Shown piece after piece: positions 45,154-54,297 of a stretch of 64,000 nucleotides of DNA; positions within the stretch are counted from its first letter, which is position 1, and every line of letters starts with the position of its first letter. The notes beneath the pieces are model-generated. The model saw only the letters and a list, made by a program, of their open reading frames with translations, was not told where the DNA came from and searched no databases. A program made the translations under genes and the position numbers. The stretch is from Streptomyces sp. WP-1 (lineage in GTDB: Bacteria; Actinomycetota; Actinomycetes; Streptomycetales; Streptomycetaceae): assembly GCF_030450125.1 (NCBI RefSeq), contig NZ_CP123923.1, positions 7,287,001 to 7,351,000 of the forward strand, written 5' to 3'.

Positions 45154-46821
45154 TCAGACGGCGGTGCGGCAGAGCAACAGACAGATGTCGTCGTCGTGTT
45201 CGGAGTCCCGCAGCATCGGTTCGAGCAGCGCGTCGGCCGCCCCGTCCAACCGCTCCAGCTCCGCCGCGCCGAGCGTGCCCAGCGCGGTCGCCAGCCGCTC
45301 TATGCCCGCGTCGATCCCGGCGGAGCGGCGCTCCACCAGACCGTCCGTGTAGAGCGCGAGCGTGGCACCGGCCGGCAACTCCTCGTGGTGCTCCTCGTAC
45401 TCGTAGGGCACCGGGACCCCGAGCATGATCCCCGGCTTGGCGTCCAGCACCCGCACCTCGCCCCCGGGCCCGCGCACCAGCGCGGGCGGATGCCCGGCCG
45501 CCGCCCACACCACTCCGGGCTCACCCGGTGTGAACCGGGCGATGGCACAGGTCGCGTACAGCTCCGGCTGCTGATGGCGCAGCATCCGGTGCAGCAGGGT
45601 GAGGATGCGGGCGGGCCCGTTGCCCTCGACCGCGTAGGCGCGCAGCGCGGTACGCAACTGGCCCATGATCACCGCGGCCCGCAGCCCGTGCCCGGTGACG
45701 TCCCCGATCACCGCCAGCACACTGCCGTCGGGCCCCGGGAACGCGTCGTACCAGTCGCCGCCGATGTTCAGGCCGTGCGTGGCGGGCAGATAGCGGGCCG
45801 CGAGGGCGAGCCCCGTTGTGTCCGGCAACTCGGTGAGCTGGGCGCGCTGGAGAGCCTCGGCGACGTCCCGGTGCTGCTCGTACTGGCGGGCGTTGTCCAG
45901 CGCGATGCCCGCCCGCCGGGCCAGCTCCAGCAGCATCACGGCGGTGTCCGGCGCGAACCGCTCGCCGGGCGCCGAGAGGGTCAGCACACCCTGCGCGGTG
46001 CGCGCGCCGAGCGGCAGGCACAGCAGCGGCCGGTCGGGGGAGAGCGCCGAGGCCGGCAGATCGTCCACCCCGGGCAGCCCGCCGGGCCGCGGCCCCGCGT
46101 GCTGGGGGCGCCCGGTGCGGGCCGCCGTCACCGCGGCCGCGGCCCGTTCGGCCGGCGGGGTCCGCTCGTCGTCCACCAGCCATACGTCCACGTGCCGGGC
46201 GTACTCCGGCACGAGGAGCTTGGGCAGCCGGCGCAGGATGTCCTCGTGGTCGAGGGAGGCGTTGAGGGACGCGCTGGCGTCGGCGAGGAAGGTCAGCAGC
46301 CGCCGGGCGTTCTCCGCCTCCGCGCGCGCCGCCCGCTCGGCGTCCAGCAGCTCCCGCTGCGCCAGCGCGGCCGCCTCCAGCTCCGCGTGCAGCGCGAGCA
46401 CGCCCTGGTTGGTCTGGTGCAGCTCCTCGCGGTGGAACCGGACCAGCTCCTCCGCCTCGTCCAGACCGGCCAGGACGACGGCGGTGTCCTCGCCCGCGCC
46501 GAGCAGCGCCTCGGCGAGGTCCGCCTCGGCCAGGTCGTCCGGCCGGGGCAGCGGCCGGGGCAGGGGAGCGGAACAGGCCAGCGTGTGCCGCCAGGGCTCG
46601 GTGCCGTCCAGCGCGATGTGCAGGTCCTGCCCGGCGGTCACGGTCAGCCGCTGCCGCCGCCCCTCCCGGCAGGGCCGCAGCAGGGCGGTCAGCGCGGCGA
46701 GGAAACGGGCGCGGTCCCGCGCCGGCACCCCCGCGTCCGCCGTGAGCCGCGCCAGCAGGGCACGGGCACGGGCCGCGTCGACGGGGCCGTTCAGGGTCCA
46801 GGTGTCGCAGGTCGTGGTCAT
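45154..46821 (-). CDS. GAF-domain PP2C/SpoIIE phosphatase (RsbU-like)
   Basis: The 555-residue protein starts with an ~100-residue mixed region, then a long charged coiled coil (about 120-175). A GAF domain follows (175-325: LLTFLADASASLNASLDHED to LALDNARQYEQHRDVAEAL-type helix). The PP2C domain has GGDWYDAFPG, VIGDVTGHGLRAAVIMG, AAAGHPPALVRG, TLALYTDGLVERRS and HDDDICLLL. It would dephosphorylate an anti-anti-sigma STAS protein after activation by RsbT-type binding or a GAF ligand. It is last in the rsb operon, overlapping the previous gene by 4 bp. Confidence 0.9.
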   Translation of the reverse strand: MTTTCDTWTLNGPVDAARARALLARLTADAGVPARDRARFLAALTALLRPCREGRRQRLTVTAGQDLHIALDGTEPWRHTLACSAPLPRPLPRPDDLAEADLAEALLGAGEDTAVVLAGLDEAEELVRFHREELHQTNQGVLALHAELEAAALAQRELLDAERAARAEAENARRLLTFLADASASLNASLDHEDILRRLPKLLVPEYARHVDVWLVDDERTPPAERAAAAVTAARTGRPQHAGPRPGGLPGVDDLPASALSPDRPLLCLPLGARTAQGVLTLSAPGERFAPDTAVMLLELARRAGIALDNARQYEQHRDVAEALQRAQLTELPDTTGLALAARYLPATHGLNIGGDWYDAFPGPDGSVLAVIGDVTGHGLRAAVIMGQLRTALRAYAVEGNGPARILTLLHRMLRHQQPELYATCAIARFTPGEPGVVWAAAGHPPALVRGPGGEVRVLDAKPGIMLGVPVPYEYEEHHEELPAGATLALYTDGLVERRSAGIDAGIERLATALGTLGAAELERLDGAADALLEPMLRDSEHDDDICLLLCRTAV

Positions 46822-47855
46822 GGGCGCGGGTCCGGGGCCAGTACGGCGACGCTGGTGTCGTCGCGGAGGGGGCGGGCGGGGCTGCCGGCGTCCCGCAGGA
46901 CGGTCGCGGCCAGCACCGACGGATCGTGGGCGAGCAGCCGGGGGTCCTCGGGCGGGGTCCAGCGGCTGGGCAGCCCGTCACTGTGCAGCACGAGCAGACT
47001 GTCGCGGTGCCAGGGCGCCCGGCGCAAGGGGACATGCGCGGGGAAGTACGCCCCGACGATCCCCGGGTGCGACACCAGCGACGTCCACCCGTGGGAGGTG
47101 CGCAGCCGGGCCCCTATGTTGCCGACCCCGGCGAAGGCGAGTTCCCCCTTCACCGTGTCCACCTGGGCCACGCCGATCGCGGCTCCCCGGGTGGGGCGCA
47201 GGGCGGTGTGCAGCCGCCGCAGGATCTCCTGGGGCGGCGACTGCACGGCCCGCCGCAGCTCGGTGACCGCCGCGCCGGACGCGTGCCCGGCCTTGGGCCC
47301 GTGCCCGAGCCCGTCCGCGAGCAGCAGGGTCACCAGCCCCTCGTGGCGCACGCACTCCCAGGCGTCACCGCAGGCCTCGGCCCGGTCGAGCGATACGACG
47401 ACGCCGCCGGCCGAGGGACCTTCGAGCGCCCGGTGGACCCGCGCGCGCTCCGGGTCGATCCGTGCCGTCGCCACCGTGCCCCGGCCCGGGGCGCCGTACA
47501 GCTGGAAGGCGTCGGCCTTGCGCAGACAGCTGCCGAGGCCCGCGCCGAGGGAGGGCTCGGCGGTGGTGCAGCCGTCGCGCAGGGCCGCGGTGACATCGGC
47601 GATGCCCGGACCATGGTCCAGCGCGAACAGCCGTACCGACGTCCCCGTACCGGACGGCGCTGTCACCAGGTTGACCACCAGGGTGCCGCCGCCCGCGTGC
47701 CGGAGCAGATTGGTGGCCAGCTCGGTGGCCACCAGCTCCCCGGCCGCCGTACGCTCCGGATTCAGCCCCGCCTGCCCGCACGCCTCGCGGACCGCCGTGG
47801 CGGCGTCCCGGACGCGGGTGGAGTCGTGCACCGGGACCTCCCACACGCGGCTCAT
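46818..47855 (-). CDS. HATPase / PP2C fusion (RsbX-like phosphatase with kinase-type domain)
   Basis: The 345-residue protein joins an N-terminal GHKL ATPase (residues about 10-140: ELVATELATNLLRHAGGGTL, ALDHGPGIADV) to a PP2C domain (about 150-340: VVSLDRAEACGDAWECV, LLLADGLGHGPKAGHAS, FAGVGNIGARL, LLVLHSDGLPSRW). RsbX in Bacillus resets the stressosome by dephosphorylating RsbR and RsbS; the fused kinase half is a common actinobacterial variant. It overlaps both neighbours by 4 bp, so it is tightly coupled to RsbT. Confidence 0.88.
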   Translation of the reverse strand: MSRVWEVPVHDSTRVRDAATAVREACGQAGLNPERTAAGELVATELATNLLRHAGGGTLVVNLVTAPSGTGTSVRLFALDHGPGIADVTAALRDGCTTAEPSLGAGLGSCLRKADAFQLYGAPGRGTVATARIDPERARVHRALEGPSAGGVVVSLDRAEACGDAWECVRHEGLVTLLLADGLGHGPKAGHASGAAVTELRRAVQSPPQEILRRLHTALRPTRGAAIGVAQVDTVKGELAFAGVGNIGARLRTSHGWTSLVSHPGIVGAYFPAHVPLRRAPWHRDSLLVLHSDGLPSRWTPPEDPRLLAHDPSVLAATVLRDAGSPARPLRDDTSVAVLAPDPRP

Positions 47856-48301
47856 CCCAGCCCCGATCGCGAGGAGGGCACCTGGGCGACCCAGGCGGTG
47901 GCGGTGACGGTCGTGCCGCGGCCCGGCTCGGTGTCCACGCTGAACTCCTGCACCAGCCGCTTGGCACCGCTGAGCCCGAGGCCGAGGCCGCCGCCGGAGG
48001 TGTAGCCGTCGGTCATGGCCAGCTCCAGATCGCGGATGCCGGGGCCGCTGTCGACGAAGCTCATCCGCAGGCCGCGGGCCCGGCCGTTGTCCAGCGGGGT
48101 GATCTCCGCGTGGCCGCCACCGCCGTGCACCAGGGTGTTGCGGGCCAGCTCGCTCGCCGCCGTGACCAGCTTCGTCTGCTGGACCAGCCCGAATCCGAGG
48201 GCCGCCGCGCACTGCCGCACCTGCTGCCGCACCCAGGCCAGATCCGCGTCCGAACCGATGGGCACGGTGGTCGCGGACGCCTGGCCGGACGGCTGCATCA
48301 T
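47852..48301 (-). CDS. rsbT: RsbT-like serine/threonine kinase (switch protein)
   Basis: The 149-residue GHKL kinase has N-box KLVTAASELARNTLVHGGGG, G1 box FVDSGPGIRDLELAMTDGY and G2 box GGGLGLGLSGAKRLVQEFSV. In stressosomes RsbT phosphorylates RsbS and RsbR, leaves the complex and activates an RsbU-type phosphatase. Size and position (right after rsbS) fit RsbT rather than RsbW. Start MM at 48301/48298, overlapping the rsbS stop. Confidence 0.9.
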   Translation of the reverse strand: MMQPSGQASATTVPIGSDADLAWVRQQVRQCAAALGFGLVQQTKLVTAASELARNTLVHGGGGHAEITPLDNGRARGLRMSFVDSGPGIRDLELAMTDGYTSGGGLGLGLSGAKRLVQEFSVDTEPGRGTTVTATAWVAQVPSSRSGLG

Positions 48302-48678
48302 CTCCCCCTCTGGGACAGCACTTCCATGGCCCGGTCGACGTCCGGCGCGGTGGTCAGACCGGGCAGCGCCAGCCCCAGTTCGACCAGGGTGATCGCGACG
48401 GCGGGCCGCATCCCGGCGAGGACGGTGCGGGCGGCGAGCAGCCGGGCGGTGGAGGCGATCTCCGCGAGCACCCGGCCGAGGAAGGAGTCGACGATGTCCA
48501 CTCCGGAGATGTCGATGACCACCCCGGTCACGCCGGTGGCGGCGATGCGGTGGCTGAGGTCCTGCTGCAACTGCTCGGCGAGGCCGTCGTGCAGTTCGCC
48601 CTGGAGCGAGACGAGCAGTATGCCGCCCAGGGCGAGTACCGGCACCGGGGCCGGATGGACGGGGGCGGGTTCGGTCAC
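48298..48678 (-). CDS. rsbS: RsbS-like STAS scaffold protein
   Basis: The 126-residue single STAS domain contains TGVVIDISGVDIVDSFLGRV; the Ser at residue about 65 in VDSF is the known phosphorylation site in RsbS. ILLVSLQGELHD marks the first strand. It should form the core of the stressosome with RsbR and hold RsbT. The GTG start overlaps the rsbR TGA (GTGA). Confidence 0.9.
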   Translation of the reverse strand: MTEPAPVHPAPVPVLALGGILLVSLQGELHDGLAEQLQQDLSHRIAATGVTGVVIDISGVDIVDSFLGRVLAEIASTARLLAARTVLAGMRPAVAITLVELGLALPGLTTAPDVDRAMEVLSQRGR

Positions 48679-49571
48679 CGGGCGTTCGCACCCGTCTGCG
48701 CGCGGGAGACCTCGATGCCCTGCCGGCTGAGCGCGTAGGCCAGCGCGTCGGCGAGCGAGGCCCGGGTGAGCACCGAGCCCAGGTCGATGCCGAGCTGCAC
48801 GATCGTCTGCGCGATGGCCGGCCGGATACCGGAGACGATGCACTCGGCCCCCATCAGCCGCGCCGCGGCCACCGTCTTCATCAGGTGCTGCGCCACCAGC
48901 GAGTCCACCGTGGGCACACCGGTGATGTCCAGGATGGCGTACCGGGCGCGCTGCTCGACGATGGCCTCCAGCAGCGACTCCATCACGACCTGGCTGCGGG
49001 CGCTGTCCAGGGTCCCGATCAGCGGGACGGCGACGGTGTGCTCCCACAGCTTGATGACGGGGGTGGCCACTTCGAGCAGCTGCTGGCGCTGCCGCTCGAT
49101 CAGCTCCGCGCCCGCGTCCAGGGCGGTCTCCATCACGACCAGGCGCAGGGTGCCCAGCAGCAGGGTCAGCGCCAGCGCGCTCTCCTGGGCCTGCGGGGCG
49201 GCCGGGTCGGCGAACTCCTCGCGCAGCAGATCGACGGCGGGGGCGCGCAGCGCGGCCACCTCGTCGGCGATCCCGGACGGTGTCGCACCGGTGCGGGCCC
49301 GGTTCTGTGTCATCCGGGCCAGCTGCTCGCGCACCGGTGCGTACCCGGGGGCGGCGGTGTCCTCCAGGCGTCCGCTGACGGCCACGTCGGACAGCGCGTC
49401 CACGACCGCCTTGCTGGCCTCGACGGCCTCGTCCCGGGAGACCGTGAACACCGACCTGAACAGGGGCGCGTCGGCCCAGCGCTGGGCGATCTGCTCCCGG
49501 CGCCGCTCCAGGAAGGAACCCACCGATCGCGGCGCCGACGCTGCCGCGTCCTGGTCCTCCGGCACTGTCAC
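48675..49571 (-). CDS. rsbR: RsbR-like stressosome sensor
   Basis: The 298-residue protein has an N-terminal helical, globin-like sensor domain (residues about 15-160), including ESALALTLLLGTLRLVVMET, and a linker helix. The C-terminal STAS domain (about 170-285) has PLIGTLDSARSQVVMESLLE, ILDITGVPTVDSLVAQHLMK and GIRPAIAQTIVQLGIDLGSV. Ser stands at the position matching the second phospho-Thr of Bacillus RsbR (VDSL). No heme-binding His or light-sensing motif was assigned. The GTG start has GAGGAG upstream; it leads the operon. Confidence 0.9.
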   Translation of the reverse strand: MTVPEDQDAAASAPRSVGSFLERRREQIAQRWADAPLFRSVFTVSRDEAVEASKAVVDALSDVAVSGRLEDTAAPGYAPVREQLARMTQNRARTGATPSGIADEVAALRAPAVDLLREEFADPAAPQAQESALALTLLLGTLRLVVMETALDAGAELIERQRQQLLEVATPVIKLWEHTVAVPLIGTLDSARSQVVMESLLEAIVEQRARYAILDITGVPTVDSLVAQHLMKTVAAARLMGAECIVSGIRPAIAQTIVQLGIDLGSVLTRASLADALAYALSRQGIEVSRAQTGANAR

Positions 49572-49629
49572 ACTCTCCTCTCGCCCGCCCGGGAGCCGCC
49601 GGCCGGCGGCTGATCCTCACCGTTCCGGC

Positions 49630-49659
49630 ACCCTAGCCCCGGCCGCCCGGCCGGGCCAA
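49630..49659 (-). promoter_or_regulatory. Putative promoter of the rsb operon
   Basis: On the minus strand TTGGCC, an 18-bp spacer and TAGGGT form a principal-sigma-type promoter. It is about 59 bp upstream of the rsbR start. The rest of the region up to 49954 is non-coding, with no other signal recognised apart from short dyads. No clear sigma-B-type promoter was seen. Confidence 0.45.
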
Positions 49660-49954
49660 CCCGAGAAGGCCGCTGACGTGCCAACTCCTCGTATTTCACG
49701 GCGAGTTCACACCAACAGCCGACCCGGTGACAGCCGTCCCGGCGGTGGCCCCCGCGCCGGTGCGGCGCGGCTGCCGGGTGGCCGTCTACCCCGGATCGCG
49801 CCGGAGTCTCCCGACTGTTGCGAATGTCACCCTCGCGGGTGCACATCCGTCACTCCCGTGACCGGGCGGCGGGAGGTGTTCCGGCAGCGCGTCGCAACCG
49901 AGCCCGCAGCCGGGGTCCAGGCACGGCAGCGGGCTCGTGTCCGGCCCTGCCCCC

Positions 49955-51136
49955 TCAGTCCCGCGCGCCCGCGGGGGCCTCGCGGCGGGCCGGCACGGGA
50001 TCGGGCTGTGGCTTCGCCGAGGACCGCCGGCGGCGCAGCAGCAGCCGTCGGGCCGGGCACTCGACCCCCTCGTACAGCACCCAGGACAGCCCGAGCGAGA
50101 CGGCGAACGCGGCGGCGGTGACCGCGAGCCCCGCGAGGGCGCCGAAGTGGGGCTTGGTGCCCAGGATGTTGCTGCTGGCGCGCAGTACGAGCAGATGGAT
50201 CATGTAGAAGGCGAACGACAGTTCCCCGAGCCGCACCAGGCGCCGGTGCCGCCACAGGGACGGCAGCCCGTTCAGGTCGGCGACGGCGGCCGCCGGGATG
50301 AGCAGGGCGAACCCGGTGAGCGTGCACACCGTGGCGGAATAGCCGGGGGTGACCTGGGGCACGAGGAAGTAGCCGATGATCGCCAGCGCGAGGGACGCCT
50401 CCAGGCCCGGCCCGCGCCACCGGCCGAGCAGCACCAGCCGGGCGGTGACCGCGCCGAGCACGAACTCGGGCAGCCGCGCGGCGGGGAACGAGTAGAGCGT
50501 GTACGTCCACCAGTGGTGCGCGTCCGACCAGGCCAGCACCAGCACCGAGGCCGCCGACAGGGCGCCGAGCGCGGCCGACGCGCGTGCGCCGAGGTGGCGC
50601 AGCAGCAGGATCAGCAGCGGGAAGGAGGCGTAGAAGAACGCCTCGCAGGCGAGCGACCAGCTGACCGGGTTGAGCGTCTGCCACCAGGGGTGCCACCAGG
50701 AGTGCAGCAGCAGCACGTTGGCGAGCGCGGGCTTCGGCGTGGGGTTGCCCTGGTGCGCCAGGGTGAGGGCCATCAGCAGGGCCACGGCGAGGGTGACGAG
50801 GTGCACCGGGTAGATCCGGGCGATGCGCCGCCGCCAGAAGGCGAGGGGTCTGTCACCGGGCCGGGCCGACCAGGTCAGGACGAAGCCCGACAGGACGAAG
50901 AAGAACGACACCCCGGTGGCACCGGCACCGAACCCCCAGTTGACCAGGTGGCCGCCGGTGCCACCGAAGTAGCCGAAGTTGTTGACGTGCGTTCCGAACA
51001 CCAGCAGTGCCGCCATCCACCGCAGCCCCGTCAGGGACGGCAGGGAGGGAGTGGCGACGGGTGGGACCCGGGCGTTCGTCGTGCCGGTCGGGGCGAGCGG
51101 CGTCGTCCGGAGCGCCCGGGTCGTCGCCGTGGTCAT
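49955..51136 (-). CDS. Membrane acyltransferase (acyltransferase_3 / OafA-like)
   Basis: The 393-residue integral membrane protein has about ten helices. LPSLTGLRWMAALLVFGTHV contains the conserved R-x-x-A...H of acyltransferase family 3. SFFFVLSGFVLTWS, FWRRRIARIYPVHLV (R-R-x-x-R-x-x-P) and VSWSLACEAFFYASFPLLIL (the W-S-L-x-x-E motif) are further signatures. It would transfer acyl groups to sugars or other envelope components. AGGTG lies before the ATG at 51136. A polar C-terminal tail is cytoplasmic. The next gene upstream is a transporter; no operon partner is obvious. Confidence 0.88.
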   Translation of the reverse strand: MTTATTRALRTTPLAPTGTTNARVPPVATPSLPSLTGLRWMAALLVFGTHVNNFGYFGGTGGHLVNWGFGAGATGVSFFFVLSGFVLTWSARPGDRPLAFWRRRIARIYPVHLVTLAVALLMALTLAHQGNPTPKPALANVLLLHSWWHPWWQTLNPVSWSLACEAFFYASFPLLILLLRHLGARASAALGALSAASVLVLAWSDAHHWWTYTLYSFPAARLPEFVLGAVTARLVLLGRWRGPGLEASLALAIIGYFLVPQVTPGYSATVCTLTGFALLIPAAAVADLNGLPSLWRHRRLVRLGELSFAFYMIHLLVLRASSNILGTKPHFGALAGLAVTAAAFAVSLGLSWVLYEGVECPARRLLLRRRRSSAKPQPDPVPARREAPAGARD

Positions 51137-51439
51137 CGAATCACCTGCCGCAGAGGGTGGTTGGCGTGGGTAATGAAGGAGACTGCTGCCCGCTTCTCCC
51201 CGTTCCATCAGGTCACATGTCGAACATCACACAGATGCCGAACGAGGCAACCCCTCCCGCGCCACGGACGGCACACCCCGCTACACCCGTACGAGCGACA
51301 TGGTCTCCACCGCTTGGCTGTGTGCCCGGGTGGCTGGAAATCGCTGGCCCAACTCGTCCCCGGCGAGGCCGACATGTCGCGCGTGCGCATGCGAAGGGGG
51401 CACGGTTCCGCGAACCGCGCCCCCTTCGGTCACCGGACG
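51137..51439. other. Intergenic region between MFS fusion and acyltransferase genes
   Basis: Both flanking genes are on the minus strand. The right part holds the acyltransferase promoter by inference. The high-coordinate end carries the strong terminator of the MFS fusion gene (51392-51428). No gene is seen in between. Confidence 0.45.
51392..51428 (-). terminator. Terminator of the MFS fusion gene
   Basis: A two-tier stem: CGAAGGGGGC/GCCCCCTTCG outside and CGGTTC/GAACCG inside a 3-base loop, 16 paired positions with one mismatched base pair (A-C). It starts 11 bp after the stop codon. Confidence 0.85.
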
Positions 51440-53779
51440 TCAGTCGGTGTCGTGGTCGCCCACATCGAGGTCCACCTCGCAGGAGTTGCCCTCGCCCAGG
51501 GTCACGTCCGCGAGGACGGGGCCGTAGCCGGAGGTGACGACGGTGTAGGCGCCCGGGGCCAGGTTCTGGAGGGTGTAGGTGCCGTCCGGGTCCGTCGCGG
51601 CCGTGGCGACCACCTCGCCCGAGGCGCTGAGCAGGGTGATCTGCGCGTCCGGGACCGGCGCGCCGGTCTGCTCGTGGCGCACCGTGCCGTGGACCTGGCC
51701 GAGGCCCGCCAGCGTCACGTCCGGTACGACGGGACCGGCCTCGGCGTCCAGTTGCACGGCCTTCGGATGGTGCCCGGTGGCCGAGACGACCAGGGTGTAC
51801 GACGACGGTTCCCTCGGCGTCAGTTCGTACGTGCCGTCCTCGGCGGTGCTGGCCAGCGCCCGCTGCCGTCCGGAGCGGTCGACCAGGGTGAGGGTCGCGC
51901 GGGCGACGGGCCGGCCGGTGCTGTCGTGGACCCGGCCGCGCAGCACACCCGTCGGCGGCGTGGTCGTGGCCTCGGTGGTGGCGGCGGACGGCTCCGGTGC
52001 CGTCCCGGCCGGTGCCGTCCCGGCCGGTGCCGGGGACGGTGAGCCCGCCGTCACCGTCTCCGGCCGGCGGCCGCGGATCAGTGAAGCGCCCGCCGCCGCC
52101 AGCGACATCGCGATGGCGAGGGAGAAGACCACGACCAGGCCGTCGTGGAACGGCTGGGAGATCAGGTGGGGGAAGAACTCGCGGCCGGTGAGATGCGCCG
52201 CGGCCGACGGGGACAGATGGCTCAGGATGTCCGGGCCGAGCAGGTGCTGGATCGGATTGTAGCCGAGGAACGCGGCGAACAGGACCCCGACCGGCGGGAG
52301 TTGGGACACCGTGTGCGCGGCGCCCGCGGGCACGCCCTGGGCCGTCAGTCCGGTGGTGAGGGTGTCGGGGAGGGTCCCGGCGAGACCCGCGACCATGAGC
52401 GAGAAGAACACGCCCATGGACAGCACCATGCCCGCGTTCTGGAAGGTGGCGCGCATGCCGGAGGCCGCGCCGCGGGCGTCGGCCGGCACGCTGGACATGA
52501 TGATCGCCGTGTTGGGGGCGGCGAACAGACCGCCGCCGAGCCCGTTGAGGAAGATCAGCGCGGCGAACACCCAGTACGAGAAGTCGCTCGGCAGGACCAG
52601 CAGTCCGGCGAACGACACCGCCATCACCAGGAAGCCGCACGCCGCGAACAGCCGCGCCCCGAACTTGTCCGACAACGCGCCCGACAACGGCCCGGCGAGC
52701 AGGAACCCGATGGTCAGCGGGAGCATGTAGATGCCCGCCCACAGGGGTGTGTCGGCGTAGTCGTACCCGTGCAGCGGCAGCCAGATGCCCTGGAGCCAGA
52801 TGATCAGCATGAACTGGAGCCCGCCCCGGGCGATCGCGCCGAGCAGGGTCGCGGCGTTGCCGCCGGCGAAGGCCGCGTCTCGGAACAGCCGCAGCGGGAA
52901 CATCGGTTCGGAGACCTTGGCCTCCACGACGCAGAAGACCACGAGCATCACGGCCCCGCCGATCAGGCCGGCCAGCACCCAGGGGTTGGTCCAGCCCATG
53001 GTGTGGCCGCCGTACGGCTGGATGCCGTAGGTGATCCCGGCGAGCAGCGCGGTCAGGCCGATGGCGAAGGTGATGTTGCCCCACCAGTCCATCCGCCCCG
53101 GCCTGCGGATGCCGGTCTCGTGCAGCGACTTGTACGCCCACACCGTGCCGATCAGTCCGATGGGCACGTTGACCCAGAAGATCGAGCGCCAGTTCCAGGT
53201 GACCAGCACACCGCCGAGCACCAGGCCGAGGAACGAACCGGCGATACCGGCCACCATGTTGACGCCGAGCGCCATGCCGCGCTGGCGCGCCGGGAAGGCG
53301 TCGGTGAGGATCGCCGCCGAGTTGGCCATCAGCATCGAACCGCCGACGGCCTGCACGATGCGCCAGCCGATCAGCCACAGCGCGCCGCTGCCGCCGTGGA
53401 AGGGGTCGAGCGAGAGGACCACCGAGGTGATCGTGAAGATCAGGAAGCCCGCGTTGTAGATGCGGACCCGGCCCATCATGTCGCCGAGCCTGCCGAGCGC
53501 CACCACCAGCACCGCGGTGACGAGCATGTAGCCCATCAGCATCCACAGCAGATAGCTGACGTTGGCGGGCTCCAGCGGATCCAGGCGGATGCCGGTGAAG
53601 ATGCCGGGCAGCGAGATCAGCACGATCGAGCTGTTGATCGTGGCGATCAGCATGCCCACGGTGGTGTTGGTCAGCGCCACCCATTTGTAGCCGGGATGGT
53701 CCGCGCCGATCCATCCGCGTCCGCGGTGCCGCCCGGTCGTGGAGGCGCCGGGTATGCGGTCGGTCTCCTTGGTCGTCAT
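51440..53779 (-). CDS. DHA2-type MFS transporter fused to transthyretin-like repeats
   Basis: The 779-residue protein has about 14 membrane helices (residues 30-555) with NTTVGMLIATINSSIVLISL in helix 1, ALGRLGDMMGRVRIYNAG (motif A) and GVNMVAGIAGSFLGLVLGGV (motif C). A long Pro/Ala/Thr linker (about 560-605) leads to two carboxypeptidase-regulatory/transthyretin-like beta domains (GRVHDSTGRPVARATLTLVD and GTVRHEQTGAPVPDAQITLL). It ends NSCEVDLDVGDHDTD. The transporter should expel drugs or metabolites by proton antiport. Such a C-terminal tail is unusual. It overlaps the MarR gene by 4 bp and is probably repressed by it. Confidence 0.85.
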   Translation of the reverse strand: MTTKETDRIPGASTTGRHRGRGWIGADHPGYKWVALTNTTVGMLIATINSSIVLISLPGIFTGIRLDPLEPANVSYLLWMLMGYMLVTAVLVVALGRLGDMMGRVRIYNAGFLIFTITSVVLSLDPFHGGSGALWLIGWRIVQAVGGSMLMANSAAILTDAFPARQRGMALGVNMVAGIAGSFLGLVLGGVLVTWNWRSIFWVNVPIGLIGTVWAYKSLHETGIRRPGRMDWWGNITFAIGLTALLAGITYGIQPYGGHTMGWTNPWVLAGLIGGAVMLVVFCVVEAKVSEPMFPLRLFRDAAFAGGNAATLLGAIARGGLQFMLIIWLQGIWLPLHGYDYADTPLWAGIYMLPLTIGFLLAGPLSGALSDKFGARLFAACGFLVMAVSFAGLLVLPSDFSYWVFAALIFLNGLGGGLFAAPNTAIIMSSVPADARGAASGMRATFQNAGMVLSMGVFFSLMVAGLAGTLPDTLTTGLTAQGVPAGAAHTVSQLPPVGVLFAAFLGYNPIQHLLGPDILSHLSPSAAAHLTGREFFPHLISQPFHDGLVVVFSLAIAMSLAAAGASLIRGRRPETVTAGSPSPAPAGTAPAGTAPEPSAATTEATTTPPTGVLRGRVHDSTGRPVARATLTLVDRSGRQRALASTAEDGTYELTPREPSSYTLVVSATGHHPKAVQLDAEAGPVVPDVTLAGLGQVHGTVRHEQTGAPVPDAQITLLSASGEVVATAATDPDGTYTLQNLAPGAYTVVTSGYGPVLADVTLGEGNSCEVDLDVGDHDTD

Positions 53780-54297
53780 CGGTCGCTCCCGGTGTCAGGC
53801 CGTTCGGGCTGAAGGGCGGGCTGGGCGGGCTGAGGAGGCTGGGCGCTCCTGGCGGTGTCGCTGAGCATGCGCTGCACGAGCGGGGCGACGACGCGCATGG
53901 CGTCGGCGAGCGCGCGCCGGTCGTCGTCCGGAAGGCCGGCCATCAGATCGGCCAGGCGTGCGTCGCGTGACCGCCGGCGGGCGGCGAGCACCTCCCGCCC
54001 GGCGTCCGTGACCGCGATCAGCGTCACCCGGCCGTCCACCGCGTCATCGACGCGCATGACCAGGCCCTGGCGCTCCAGCCGCTGCACCAACTGGGTCATG
54101 GACGGCTGGGCCACGCCCTCCGCCGCCGCGAGGAGCGTGAGCCGGACCGGGCCCTCGCGTTCCAGTCGCGCCAGGGTGGAGGCGGCGGTGAAACTGAGGT
54201 CCCGGTGATCCGTCACGACCCTGATCACGGCCGATGCCGTCTCCGCCAGTGACTGTGCGGTCTGCTGCACGTCCGCATCTCTGTGAGAGTGATCCAC
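53776..54297 (-). CDS. MarR-family regulator
   Basis: This 173-residue winged-helix repressor has RLEREGPVRLTLLAAAEGVA and PSMTQLVQRLERQGLVMRVD as the recognition region. DAVDGRVTLIAVTDAGREVL forms the wing with the Asp-Arg signature. MarR proteins bind palindromes and are released by small ligands. It overlaps the MFS fusion gene (ATGA), so the pair is one operon and self-control is likely. The C-terminus is Pro/Gln-rich. The start is a GTG. Confidence 0.88.
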   Translation of the reverse strand: MDHSHRDADVQQTAQSLAETASAVIRVVTDHRDLSFTAASTLARLEREGPVRLTLLAAAEGVAQPSMTQLVQRLERQGLVMRVDDAVDGRVTLIAVTDAGREVLAARRRSRDARLADLMAGLPDDDRRALADAMRVVAPLVQRMLSDTARSAQPPQPAQPALQPERPDTGSDR

